64,000 nt of DNA from the NCBI GenBank assembly GCA_020465985.1, contig JAANYP010002636.1, forward strand, positions 150,032-214,031. The letters are read 5' to 3'. How positions within the stretch are numbered: position 1 is the first letter of the stretch; each line of letters opens with the position of its first letter. This document shows positions 32,746 through 43,202 of the stretch, one piece after another. The notes beneath the pieces were generated by a model. That model saw only the letters and a list, made by a program, of their open reading frames with translations, searched no databases and had not been told where the DNA came from. Both the position numbers and the translations under genes were made by a program. The stretch comes from Centrapalus pauciflorus. Lineage: Eukaryota; Streptophyta; Magnoliopsida; Asterales; Asteraceae.

Positions 32746-33631
32746 TATAAATGGATTAAAATTGATTGTTTTTGAAAAATTTTCACTGTTTCATCGCAAA
32801 TTTTGAAAAACGAACATATTGATTATAATTTGAATCTGTAATTCAAAACACACAAATAGATTGGTCGATTTTTCTGATTTTTTGAAAACCGACTGTTCTT
32901 CACTGTTCTAGAGAAAAACAAGGAGTTTGATCTAAAATTAACCAAAGAGTTTTCATAAAAATTGTTTGTTAGTGAAAAACTAACCTTCGATTTCAATTTG
33001 GGATCATTTTATGCATTTTTATCGAAATCAGTGGAGTTTGGACTTGAATTTTATCAAAATTCATTAAACTCGAATTTAGTTAAGTTCATGTGATAATCGA
33101 GTTGAAAAGCTTCTTTATTCGAGTTGACAAGATAGTTTAATCAATCGAGTTGGAAACTTATTTGAATCGAGTTGAAGGTTATATTCGAGTTGAATTTCAT
33201 TTCAATCGAGTTGGACATAACTCCATTCGAGTTGGAAGGAAGTTTTATTCGAGTTTGATAAAACAACTTTCAAGTGAAATTAAGTTTGATTCGAGTTTAA
33301 TCAATCATACTTCATCTTGATTCGAGTTCATTGTTATTTCATTCAAGTTTTCTTGAAGTATCATTCGAGTTTTATCAACTCATCATTCGAGTTGCATTAC
33401 TAATCCTTTGATTGATTCCTTCTATATTCGAGTTTCATTCTTTACAATTCGAGTTGATTTACTTCTTTGTTCGAGTTTTATCATTCTTTGATCGAGATTG
33501 ATCCCATTCATATCGAGTTTCATACTACTTTCATTCGAGTTTGATCAACTTATCAACAAGTTTGATCAAATTTTCAATTTCAATCAATTTCCATTTAAAA
33601 GATCTTGGAAGATTCCTTTTAATCAGTCAAA
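32746..33631 (+). repeat. Copia-B leader with TTCGAGTTG motif array
   Basis: No ORF. From about 33065 to 33545 words such as ATTCGAGTTG, AATCGAGTTG and TTCGAGTTT recur more than twenty times, spaced roughly 15-30 bp. The same words recur before the third ORF at 35220-35780, and they differ from the Copia-A words. Confidence 0.75.
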
Positions 33632-34452
33632 ATGTCAAAAGATGCACTAGCCATGGGGTCGAAAACCAAACCTCCATTTTATACAGAGGTGAGTACGTAC
33701 AATGGAGGGAAAGATTCCTAGAATTTATCAGTTTCCATGATTTGTCTGAAGAAATGTTGAAATCACTCAATAAGGGACCAACTATTTTCCTTGAAACCAT
33801 ACCCGCAGTACCAACCGGCAACCCTCCTATCCCGGAAAGAACAATTGAGGTCACAAACCTAACTGAAGCACAAAAACGGAGAAAACTGGGGGACAAGGCT
33901 GCTAGAAAACTCTTGCTGATATCAATACCCAATGATATATATACCTGTCTAACCAATACAAAAACAGCCAAATCCATCTGGGATGAGGTCTGTAAATTGA
34001 TGAGAGGTTCAGACAGAGCAGCAACAAACAGAGCCCGAAACAGTTTGATGACGTTTGAAAACATCAGAGAAAGAGAAGGGGAATTGCTTGAAAGTACGTA
34101 TCTGAGGTTCGTCAATCTGGTCAGTGAGATGAAAAGGAATGGTGTGACAAACTCAAATTTGGATATTAATGTCAAATTCCTGAACGTGCTGAATCCGGAG
34201 TGGGATAAATATTCAATGATAATTCAGAAAACAAAAGAGATTGACGACATGGACTTTCACATGGTTTTTGAAAACCTTAACAACTACCAAGAAGTTGTTT
34301 TAAGGAATATGTCAGGACAGAAAAAGACTGAAAATGAAACCGTTGATCCTTTAGTTCTGTTGGCAGACAAGAAGTATAAATACAAGCTGAAGAAGGAAAA
34401 ACGGGTTGTAGTGAGCAGTAGTTCATCAGAGTTTTTTTTAGGTTTTAGTTAA
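33632..34452 (+). pseudogene. Copia-B gag, frameshifted and truncated
   Basis: The ATG at 33632 fits the start of gag (MSKDALAMGSK) and a one-base loss near 33675 shifts the frame. The following frame has the copia gag block (GEYVQWRERFLEFISF ... LLLISIPNDIYTCLTNTKTAKSIWDEVCKLM ... MTFENIREREGELLESTYLRFVNLV). It ends near 34440 in a Ser run followed by T-rich DNA. The zinc knuckle and everything behind it are absent. It could have served as an RNA-binding donor only if the missing part was supplied in trans. Confidence 0.8.
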
Positions 34453-36087
34453 ATTTTTATTTGTTTGTTCATTTTTTTTATTTTCTTTAGGTGTTAGTTT
34501 TTGTTTTATTTTTTTTGTGTGTATGTGTGAAATTTTTTTTTTGTGTTGTTTTGTAAATAAATGGGCTTATAAAGTTAAAAAGAGAGAATGGGCTTAAATA
34601 ATTATCAAATGGGTCGGATATTAAATTCAACATTTCAAATTTGGTACAAATTTGAAATTTGAATTTCAAATTCACTTTTTCACAAAACCGGTCAACTGTT
34701 CATCTTCTTCTTCAAAAATACCCATTTTCAAGCTTTCCTACATACGAAGAAATCCACTTTTTGATAAAGATTTTCAGTTTCAGAGTTTAAATTGTAAGTG
34801 GTTTACTGCTTTTCCTTTTATTGGTTTATTTTCAGAATGTATTGTCGAGTTTGATGCATAAACTGTGACGTGTGTGTGTTCGTGGTGTATGCACTGTGTG
34901 TATATCTGTTTTGTCGATTTTGTGTTGTATATATGAAATTTATGTTGTGGTTAATTTTGTATTTATCATATGGACTTGTAAAATAAATTTCAATTTCCAT
35001 TTCAAATCACACGACAATAATTTTGGATTTTCAGGTATAAAATTTTTGAGTTTTTTTGAAAATCTGAAACTTGGATTTTTAGGATTGAACAAGTTGTTTC
35101 TGGACAAAGTTCAGTAATCAAATAATGTTTAAAATCCAATTTCGAGTAGGAACCTATAAATGAATAGTGAAAAATGTCCTTGAAATGATTTTTGCATATT
35201 ATCAGTGATAGTTTTGACTTAGAAAAGTTTTAAATGACTTAACTCGATCAAATCATCATTCGAGAAATTCTTATCTTTGATCGAGTTGCATGAAGTTCAA
35301 TTCGAGAAACTTTCAGTTTCAATCAAGTTGATCACTTCATGATTCGAGGAACTTATGTTTGTTTTCCGAGTTGGGTGTTTTTAGGACTTAGAATATTTTT
35401 TAAACACCAATCTTGATAATATAATGGTTCGAGTATGTTCTTGTTTCATTCGAGTTGGTTCCATGAGTTGTTCGAGGAACCTTTGATTGTTATTCGAGTT
35501 GGGAATATTTAGGGACTTAGAAAATTTTCAAACCTTGTCTTGATAATAACATGGTTCTAGTTAGTTCCAACTTCATTCGAGTTGGAGTCATGAGTATTTC
35601 GAGAAATGGCCAACCTGATTCGAGTTGGTCAATTATTTCATTCGAGTTGACTAGGATTTCATTAGAGTTGCCTGTTTATTCATTAAAGTTGTTTGGTTAT
35701 TCGAGAAATCCATTATTCAATTCGAGTTTCATTCTTAAGTAATGCGAGTTGATTCATGTGTCACCCGAGACTTTTCATGTGTCAATCGAGTTTCACTTCA
35801 AAATTTCCAAAATTTTACCGAGTGTGGAGGATTTTTTAATTTTCAGAAAAATTTCACATTTTTTAAGAAATTTTTAAAATCTGTGTTTTTCGAACATTGG
35901 TCTCTTAACGATTCACTTTGGAAATCTAACAATAATATTTTAATATTATTGTCCGGAATCCCGATGCTTTAAACAGTAAAACACAAATTTTTCTAATTTC
36001 CAGCAAAATGTTTTATTTTTCTATGTGCAGGATTCCATTTGTTTATCTGATTTTTCTAACATGTTTATTAATTTTCACAGGTTACAA
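34453..36087 (+). other. Copia-B spacer replacing pol, with TCGA motif array and TATA-like box
   Basis: T-rich start (34440-34560), a TATA-like CCTATAAATGAATAG (35153-35167), then a second array of ATTCGAGTTG, ATTCGAGAAA and TTCGAGGAA words (about 35230-35780). The end has two acceptor-like tracts: TTCTATGTGCAG (36030) and TTAATTTTCACAG (36080), the latter seven bases before the ATG of the third ORF. Confidence 0.6.
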
Positions 36088-36360
36088 ATGGCTTCCCAAG
36101 CTCAATCCCAACATTCAAGTTCTTCTGATTCACATTCCTCATCAAACCATACGCTGGTCTCAAAACCGGTGAAATCTGCCTCCTTTACCCGACCATCACC
36201 TTCGTCACCCATCCCAGACACTCACCTTGTAAAAACCAAATATTGCCTACAGTTTTGTGAAAATAACCACAGACTTGCCCCAAAAATCATCTAAGTCAGT
36301 TATCCAATTATTGTGGACATCCTTAAAGGACATCCTCTAGGCTACCTTTTGCAGTATAAA
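36088..36360 (+). pseudogene. Copia-B third ORF, N-terminal piece before Athila-3
   Basis: The ATG at 36088 (MASQAQSQHSSSSDSHSS) opens a Ser-rich start. A TAA at 36292 interrupts the frame. The frame then continues in register (PIIVDILKGHPLGYLLQYK) to 36360, where Athila-3 is inserted. The sequence resumes at 46159 with PSISQVYLQQFWHTIKF, matching the same N-terminal domain of Copia-A and Copia-C (...SHIEQFW...). Confidence 0.75.
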
Positions 36361-37438
36361 TGATGCGAGTGTCGTTAACCCGTCAAAAATAACCACTAAA
36401 TACCTTAGAAGCTAGGGTAAGTAGGGATCGTATCCACAGAGAGCGAGAGGTTAAATACACGTATTCGAGCGACTAGCGTTGTAAAATAATTAATTTCGAA
36501 AGATTGATTTGGTTGTAAAAAGGTGATTGCTTTGATTTATAAAACTAATTACTTGCGAATTTTGTGAAAAGAAAACTTAAGAAGATTGTTTGATTGAATA
36601 AAATACGAAGATAACCATTCCCGGATTCCACACCGCGCTTTGTGTTTAATTTATGAAAACGATTTGAAGATTACATAGACATAATCTTTGTTGGAATTAT
36701 TATTAAAGCCATTACGTGATCTTGGGCATAGCGCGTGACACGTTTGATTACTCGTCTTAATTAAATAATTAACTCGGCACGAATAATAAAATGTCTACGA
36801 ACTATCTTGCGAAACGCAACAACAAAATAATAATCATTCGTTTACAATCAAAATATAAATAATAAAAACCATGTAAACTTAAAGTAATCGTTCATAAAGT
36901 AAAACTTAGCGATGTGCTTCCTCCGAGAATGATTATGACGAGCTTAGCCGGACATGGTTGATGCAACGTTCAAGAGTTGTGGATTCATCGCCGTAGATTG
37001 ACTCGTGTGTTCTTCGTACGTATTTTCGCTCAAACAGGGTTCTTTTCCTTAGCCTTCTCCTCCAAAAAACGATTTTGAACTCTGACATATAACTTGGTAT
37101 TTATAGGAAAAGATGGGAAAACCCTAAAAACGGCCGTCTAATAATTTCATGGGTTGGGCGCAGCCGTAGGCGCAGGCCTGCGCCCCCCTCTGCGCCCCTC
37201 TGTAAAATCCGTGTTTTTGTGAATTAATTTCTTCTGTTGAACCCTTGGTCTGGGCGCAGGGCTGCGCCCCTCTCTGCGCCTGGCTCTGAAATTTCGTCCT
37301 TTTTTTCGCAATTTTAAACCGGATTTTGTTTACCTGCACAGACACAGAATTTATTCAATAGCGGCACATTCTATCACACTTTTGCATTAAAAATAACTCT
37401 TTTACGCTTAATAAACATGGTAAATTATAACCCGATCA
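36361..37438 (-). repeat. Athila-3 3' LTR (left copy)
   Basis: 1078 bp. On the minus strand it runs TGATCGGG...CGCATCA. A TATA box (TATAAATA on the minus strand) lies at 37098-37105. GC-rich words with GCGCAGGCCTGCGC-type palindromes lie at 37155-37290, upstream of it. The likely transcription start is just beyond, toward lower coordinates. Confidence 0.95.
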
Positions 37439-37452
37439 AACTTCCCCAACTT
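37439..37452 (-). promoter_or_regulatory. Athila-3 polypurine tract
   Basis: Minus-strand AAGTTGGGGAAGTT directly before the LTR start TGATCGGG. Confidence 0.8.
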
Positions 37453-37833
37453 AATTCTTGATCGTCCCGAGCAAGCAACGAAAATCAGATTTTTAAAACA
37501 TCGGGTTTATCAAGCGTACAAAACATAATTAACTCATTTAAACAAGCACTAGCCTTCATAGATGTGTTGAAACTTGCAGACATGAACAGAATTTAATTCA
37601 GATATATCGTGATGTTTCTTGGATAGTTGTTCCAAAATTCCTCACCACTATTATCCTTTTAGCTCAAGGTTACAGAATTGAATTCACGTGGGTCACTGGA
37701 CCATCTTTTTCCTCGATGCATGACTTAAGCTACTAATTTTTCTTTTCTTTTTATTCTTTTCATGCAATGTCCATATTTTTTCGTTCAAGTTTACTATGAC
37801 TTTCTAGATGATCCGTGTAACAGGATTTGGGTC

Positions 37834-37866
37834 AGCCGCTCCCAGACCAGTTGGCCTTAGGGGACT
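37834..37866 (-). other. Conserved 3' UTR hairpin (Athila-3 copy)
   Basis: Minus strand: AGTC ... AGGCC-AACT-GGTCT ... GGCT. Same place and fold as 22664-22696 and 51253-51285, with changed but largely pairing bases. Confidence 0.5.
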
Positions 37867-38936
37867 AGGCATGATGGTACCCTTCAGACTTAATCTCCTG
37901 AATCAACTAGGTCACACTTGAATTGAGGCTTTATTCGTGTTCGCTTCCTCCCCTTATTGCATGAATAATTAGCGGCTATTGAAATCCTGGTTAATTATCA
38001 CTCGCTTCAACCCAATGTATCCTACTTCAAACTCGGTTCACTTCCTTGATTTTAAACATCTATGACTCTTTGTGTTATATTTAAACTCATATAATTACAT
38101 CTTTTTGCTTGAAACCGACCTAACTAACATCATCATCTTTAAGTTGCAAGCTCAACAATAAAGATTTATTGGGAAATAGATCGAAGTATCTTTAATAGCT
38201 CTTTTCTTGCTTAATCAAATCTCGAAAGTAACATGCTTTATTCGACAAAAATGGCACAATAATACGGGAATTGAAACTCTTATGTAATGGAACGAGGATA
38301 CCTGGTTACTGCTGTGGAGGTTGTCCGAAGTTGCTGTCGTAGAACTCACTGAAAGGCCCATCATCTTCTCGTGCTAGTAATTTTCTTCAAACTTCCCCAA
38401 CTTGAGTTGAAAACTCAAGTTTAACTGAGATCAACACTAACAATGGCACCTTAAATCTTTATAAGTGAGTTATTTGACCAAAAAGTTGTCATTTTTCGTA
38501 AATTTTTTCTCGGTTTCACGATATATAACATATAAAGCATAGTGTGAAGCATAATGCGTCCCCCTTCCCCAACTTAAAGAATTGGGGCGTCCTCGGCACA
38601 CAAATAATTATGAAACAAGAAACATTTACAAAGAAATGAAACAACACATGTAGCATCTAAGTATCGAATATTCAAGCATGTGCAATATAGTATTGGTGCA
38701 CCCCACATTTTGCTAGGAATTGCCCCTCCCTAACGTAAGTATATTCCTTTTAATTTCCTCCAAGCTCAATGGTCCCGAATGTGCAAATTCTTTCCCCAAC
38801 TTAGTTGGTTGCGATATGTACCACCGTAATATAGGATGAACTACTATTTGACTAACTAATTTAAAAGAGCAACAAACTAAGGCCTAATAAAAACTTAATC
38901 TACAGAAATTAAAACACACTTTCGTGGTGAAAACGA

Positions 38937-39053
38937 TTGCACTTAGCACGTGCAACAAGCCTTTAAACCCCTCAGTAGCCCGAGTGGACGAGTTATAGTC
39001 TCGTGAGGGTTTCTATGGAACATACCCACAAAGTTCTTTGGGTTGCCTCCCAA
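38937..39053 (-). other. Conserved structured block after pol (Athila-3 copy), four hairpins
   Basis: Plus-strand coordinates: hairpin a 39038-39053 (TTGGG/CCCAA arms, GGGAGGCAACCC core), b 38988-39004 (ACGAG/CTCGT), c 38968-38987 (CCACTCGG/CTGAGGGG on the minus strand), d 38937-38955 (TTGCAC/GTGCAA, loop GTGCTAA). Compared with Athila-2, arm bases of a change C-G to T-A while still pairing. Confidence 0.65.
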
Positions 39054-39104
39054 AAAGCGCTAAGTTTAATGTCTTCAGCCAGACATTTTGGAACTCTGTA
39101 GTAT

Positions 39105-42100
39105 TTAAGTGATATCTTCCAAGACCATTGTCTCAGATGATATAATTTCATTGTCGGCCCATTGTACAAATAATTTTAATCTGTGTCCGTTTACTTTAAA
39201 CGGCTCACCACCTTTTTGATCTATTATTTCAACCGCACCATAGGGGAAAACGTTAGTCACTGTGTATGGGCCTGTCCACTTACTTTTTAATTTGCCTGGG
39301 AAGAGCCGCAAGCGTGCGTTAAATAGCCAGACTTTGTCACCTTTATTAAACACCTTTCGTTTAATTATTCGGTCGTGGAAAGCTTTTGTTTTTTCTTTAT
39401 ATATTTTAGAACTTTCATAAGCTTCCTTGCGAATTTCTTCTAATTCGTTCAGTTGGTGTTTTCGATTTATACCGGCAGCCGTGAAGTTAAGGTTTGCATT
39501 TTTAATGGCCCATAAGGCTCGGTGTTCTAACTCCACCGGAAGATGACATAATTTCCCATACACTAGTTTATAAGGAGACATACCAATAGGGGTTTTATAC
39601 GCTGTACGATACGCCCAAAGTGCATCATCTAATCGTATTGACCAATCTTTCCTATCGGGTCGTACTGTTTTTTCTAATATTCGCTTAACCTCCCTGTTAG
39701 ATACCTCTACTTGTCCACTAGTTTGTGGGTGATATGGGGTAGATATCTTGTGTGTCACTCCATAATGTTTAAGTAGTTTGCTAAAGTACATATTTTTGAA
39801 ATGAGAACCCCCATCACTAATTATAGCTCTAGGAATTCCATGGCGAGAAAATATATTACGTTTAACGAATTGGCAAACTACTTTGTGATCATTGGTTCTT
39901 GTGGCTTCGGCTTCTACCCATTTAGAGACGTAATCAACTGCCACTAGGATGTATTCGAAACCATATGACTTAGGAAAGGGTCCCATAAAGTCTATGCCCC
40001 ACACATCAAAAATCTCTACTATAAGAATTGGTGTCATAGGCATTTGGTCTCTTTTTGAAATACCTCCTATCTGCTGGCATCGTAGGCATGACTTAACAAA
40101 CTCGTAGGAGTCCTTAAAGATGGTTGGCCAAAAGAATCCACTTTGTAGGATTCGATGTCCTGTCTTTTTAGCACTAAAATGGCCTCCACATGCATACGAG
40201 TGACAGTGATTTAAAATATCATAATGCTCGTTATCTGGAACACATCGCCGGATAATCTGATCTACTCCTATTTTGAACAAATCCGGCTCCTCCCAAATGT
40301 ACTGTTTAGTTTGAGAGAAGAAATACTTTCGTTGATGTGAATTCCAGTGGTTTGGGGTTTTCCCTGTGACAAAGTAATTCACTAAGTTAGCGAACCAAGG
40401 CACTTTTGCGACGAACAATAATTGTTCATCTGGGAAATTGTCCCGAATGGAGTCCAGCACATCAGTGGTGATTGCTGGTAGTCTCGAGAGATGGTCTGCT
40501 ACTACATTTTCTGAGCCCTTTTTGTCTCTGATTTCTAAATCAAACTCTTGTAGCAACAGTATCCAACGAATTAGCCGTGGCTTAGCATCTTTCTTGGCCA
40601 AGAGGTGTCGTAAGGCACTATGATCGGAATACACAATTACCTTAGCTCCCCAGACGTAAGATCTAAACTTATCTAGCGCATATACTACTGCAAGCAATTC
40701 TTTTTCAGTGGTTGTGTAATTAATTTGAGCTTCAGAGAAGGTTTTACTTGCATAGTATATTACCACTGGCTTTTTGTCCACTCTTTGACCAAGGACGGCA
40801 CCTACTGCATGATCGCTGGCGTCACACATGATCTCAAAGGGTTGAGACCAATCAGGTGATTGCAGAATTGGTGCCTCTGTGAGCTTCATTTTTAATGTGT
40901 TAAATGCCTCTACACAGTCTTTATCAAAATTGAACGGTGCGTCTTTTAGGAGAAGATTACATAGGGGTTTGGATATGGCACTAAAATCTTTTATGAATCT
41001 CCTATAGAAACCTGCATGTCCTAGAAAAGAACGAATCCCCTTGATATTAGTTGGTGGTGGTAGCGAGGAAATTATTTGTATCTTAGCTCGATCAACCTCC
41101 ATTCCCCTTTCAGAAACTATGTGTCCTAAGACTACTCCCTCTTTAACCATAAAGTGACTTTTCTCCCAACTTAGTACCAAATTGGTTTCAGTACATCTCT
41201 TGAGAACTTTTTCTAAATGAGAGAGGCACCCTTCGAATGACTGATCAAATATTGAAAAGTCGTCCATGAAGATTTCAAGAGAACCTCCGACCATGTCTGA
41301 AAATATAGCCATCATACATCGCTGGAATGTGGCCGGAGCATTACATAATCCAAATGGCATTCTTCGGTAAGCGAATGTGCCATACGGACATGTAAATGTC
41401 GTTTTATCTTGGTCCTCTGGGTGTATTGGGATTTGGTTATACCCTGAATAGCCATCTAGGAAACAATAGAATTTCTGCCCTGCTAGCTTCTCTACTATTT
41501 GGTCGATGAATGGCAGGGGGAAATGATCTTTTGAGGTTGCGGCGTTTAGTTTTCTATAGTCGATACATACTCTCCACCCCGTCACAGGGCGAGTTGCAAT
41601 CTTTTCTCCTTCAGGAGTATCGACAACAGTGATTCCAGATTTTTTTGGAACCGTTTGTGTGGGACTAACCCATTGGCTATCTGATATCGGATAGATAATT
41701 CCAGCATCTAGCCATTTCAATACTTCTTTCTTCACTACCTCTCTAAGGTTAGGATTTAGCCTTCTCTGAGCATCTCTGCTTGGCTTGGCTGTTGGATCAG
41801 TTATTATCCTATGCATACACAGCGTCGGACTAATTCCTTTAAGATCTGCTATGGTCCAGCCTACCGCTTCCTTATATCTCGATAACACTTCTAACAAGGC
41901 CTTTTCTTGTGCAGCAGTAAGGTCTGTTGCGATGATTACAGGCAGTGTATTCTCAGGGCCAAGAAAAGCATATTTGAGATGAGATGGAAGTGGTTTCAAC
42001 TCTAGCTTGGGTGGTTGCTCTAAAGACGGTTTTGCTGATGGTGGAAGGTCAGTCGGAAGTTTTTCGATCTTATGTGTCCATGGTGGTTGAGTAGAATCCA

Positions 42101-43181
42101 TTGACTGGACACTTTCAAGTTCAAACTCCTTAGCTTCAGGCATATTATCTAACTTATGCTCATTGTAGTACAGAAAAAGCTCCACTGGATCTTTACATGT
42201 TATTGTTGATAATTGTTGTTGTGTTAAATCATCAACTAGATCGATCATATAGCACTCTGAATCCAATGGCGCATTGGGTACATTGTTAAAGACATTAAGT
42301 CGGAGTTTACGGTTTCCGAATGCTATGTCTAATGCACCTGTCCTGCAATTGATTTGAGCGTTGATTGTGGCTAAGAAGGGACGTCCTAATATGATTGCCG
42401 GTTGGCTTTCTTTGTAAGCGCTATCAGAATCCAGCACTAAGAAATCTACTGGATAATAGAAATCTTCGACCTTAACGATTACATCAGATAACATCCCTCG
42501 TGGTACTTTGGTAGACCTATCTGCTAATTGTAGGATGACATCTGTTGTTTGTAAGGTTCCGAGATCATGTTGGTCAAATAAATTACCAGGTAAAATATTA
42601 ACACTCGCCCCTAAGTCTAGAAGTGCTTTTTTAATTTGAATATCGCCGATAGTTACCGGGATCAAGGGTGATCCTGGATCTTTTAGTTTAGGCGGCAGTG
42701 AGCTCGTGATAACTGCACTGACTTGTTCAGTGAGGTTGATTTGCTTCGGAAGAGTTATTTTAAATTTTCGCTTCTGAGTACAAAGGTCTTTTAGGAATTT
42801 AGCGTAAGAAGGAACTTGTTGTATAGCTTTGATTAAGGGAATGTTAATTTTAACTTGATTAAAAATATCCCATAACTCTTCGTTTTTAGGTCCTTTCTTA
42901 CCATAAGGAAATGAAGCTGGATTTTCTAAGGCCGTTGGGTAGGGAATACTTCCAGTATTGGAACTCCCTTCCCCAACTTTATTCTCTACTGGTCTCTTGG
43001 CTTCTACTTCCTTAAAAGTTACCTTCTTAACTTTTGTTTCTACCTTTGACTCCGATCTGGGTGGTTCTTCTTCATAAGCAATTTCTACCTCGTCGTCAGT
43101 CTCACTCTCCTTAGGCATTTCTATTTTGTTATCTACTTCCTTTCCACTCCTAAGGGTAGTGACTTTGTTAACTTCGTTCAC
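39105..43181 (-). CDS. Athila-3 Pol polyprotein (protease, RT, RNase H, integrase), open
   Basis: About 1358 codons without a stop. Protease active site LLDLGASVNILPG near residue 188; RT with DYRKLNAATSKDHFPLP and FMDDFSIF near 640; RNase H with CDASDHAVGAVLG near 787 and YSDHSALRHLL; integrase zinc region HCHSYACGGHFSAKK ... CLRCQQ, then core Asp of WGIDFMGPF (about 1064), Asp of ISDGGSHF (about 1123) and Glu of GQVEVSNRE (about 1157); C-terminus with RLRLFPGKLKSKWTGPY and no chromodomain. The frame is the same as gag, separated by one TAA and six or seven codons. The first codon given here is GTG, not a proven start: the natural product is probably a gag-pol fusion. Confidence 0.92.
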   Translation of the reverse strand: MNEVNKVTTLRSGKEVDNKIEMPKESETDDEVEIAYEEEPPRSESKVETKVKKVTFKEVEAKRPVENKVGEGSSNTGSIPYPTALENPASFPYGKKGPKNEELWDIFNQVKINIPLIKAIQQVPSYAKFLKDLCTQKRKFKITLPKQINLTEQVSAVITSSLPPKLKDPGSPLIPVTIGDIQIKKALLDLGASVNILPGNLFDQHDLGTLQTTDVILQLADRSTKVPRGMLSDVIVKVEDFYYPVDFLVLDSDSAYKESQPAIILGRPFLATINAQINCRTGALDIAFGNRKLRLNVFNNVPNAPLDSECYMIDLVDDLTQQQLSTITCKDPVELFLYYNEHKLDNMPEAKEFELESVQSMDSTQPPWTHKIEKLPTDLPPSAKPSLEQPPKLELKPLPSHLKYAFLGPENTLPVIIATDLTAAQEKALLEVLSRYKEAVGWTIADLKGISPTLCMHRIITDPTAKPSRDAQRRLNPNLREVVKKEVLKWLDAGIIYPISDSQWVSPTQTVPKKSGITVVDTPEGEKIATRPVTGWRVCIDYRKLNAATSKDHFPLPFIDQIVEKLAGQKFYCFLDGYSGYNQIPIHPEDQDKTTFTCPYGTFAYRRMPFGLCNAPATFQRCMMAIFSDMVGGSLEIFMDDFSIFDQSFEGCLSHLEKVLKRCTETNLVLSWEKSHFMVKEGVVLGHIVSERGMEVDRAKIQIISSLPPPTNIKGIRSFLGHAGFYRRFIKDFSAISKPLCNLLLKDAPFNFDKDCVEAFNTLKMKLTEAPILQSPDWSQPFEIMCDASDHAVGAVLGQRVDKKPVVIYYASKTFSEAQINYTTTEKELLAVVYALDKFRSYVWGAKVIVYSDHSALRHLLAKKDAKPRLIRWILLLQEFDLEIRDKKGSENVVADHLSRLPAITTDVLDSIRDNFPDEQLLFVAKVPWFANLVNYFVTGKTPNHWNSHQRKYFFSQTKQYIWEEPDLFKIGVDQIIRRCVPDNEHYDILNHCHSYACGGHFSAKKTGHRILQSGFFWPTIFKDSYEFVKSCLRCQQIGGISKRDQMPMTPILIVEIFDVWGIDFMGPFPKSYGFEYILVAVDYVSKWVEAEATRTNDHKVVCQFVKRNIFSRHGIPRAIISDGGSHFKNMYFSKLLKHYGVTHKISTPYHPQTSGQVEVSNREVKRILEKTVRPDRKDWSIRLDDALWAYRTAYKTPIGMSPYKLVYGKLCHLPVELEHRALWAIKNANLNFTAAGINRKHQLNELEEIRKEAYESSKIYKEKTKAFHDRIIKRKVFNKGDKVWLFNARLRLFPGKLKSKWTGPYTVTNVFPYGAVEIIDQKGGEPFKVNGHRLKLFVQWADNEIISSETMVLEDIT

Positions 43182-43202
43182 TTCATTGACTTCATATTTC
43201 TT

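Larger units (their letters stand above)
37439..39104 (-). other. Athila-3 spacer between pol and 3' LTR, no env-position ORF
   Basis: No ORF of note. On the minus strand: the post-pol structured block (38930-39055); a GAGGACG plus TTAAGTTGGGGAAGG segment (about 38560-38595) like the module before ORF B of the other copies; the conserved 3' UTR hairpin (37834-37866); and TTGCTCGGGACGATCAAG followed by AAGTTGGGGAAGTT at the LTR. So the regulatory pieces of the longer copies remain although the ORFs are gone. Confidence 0.65.
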
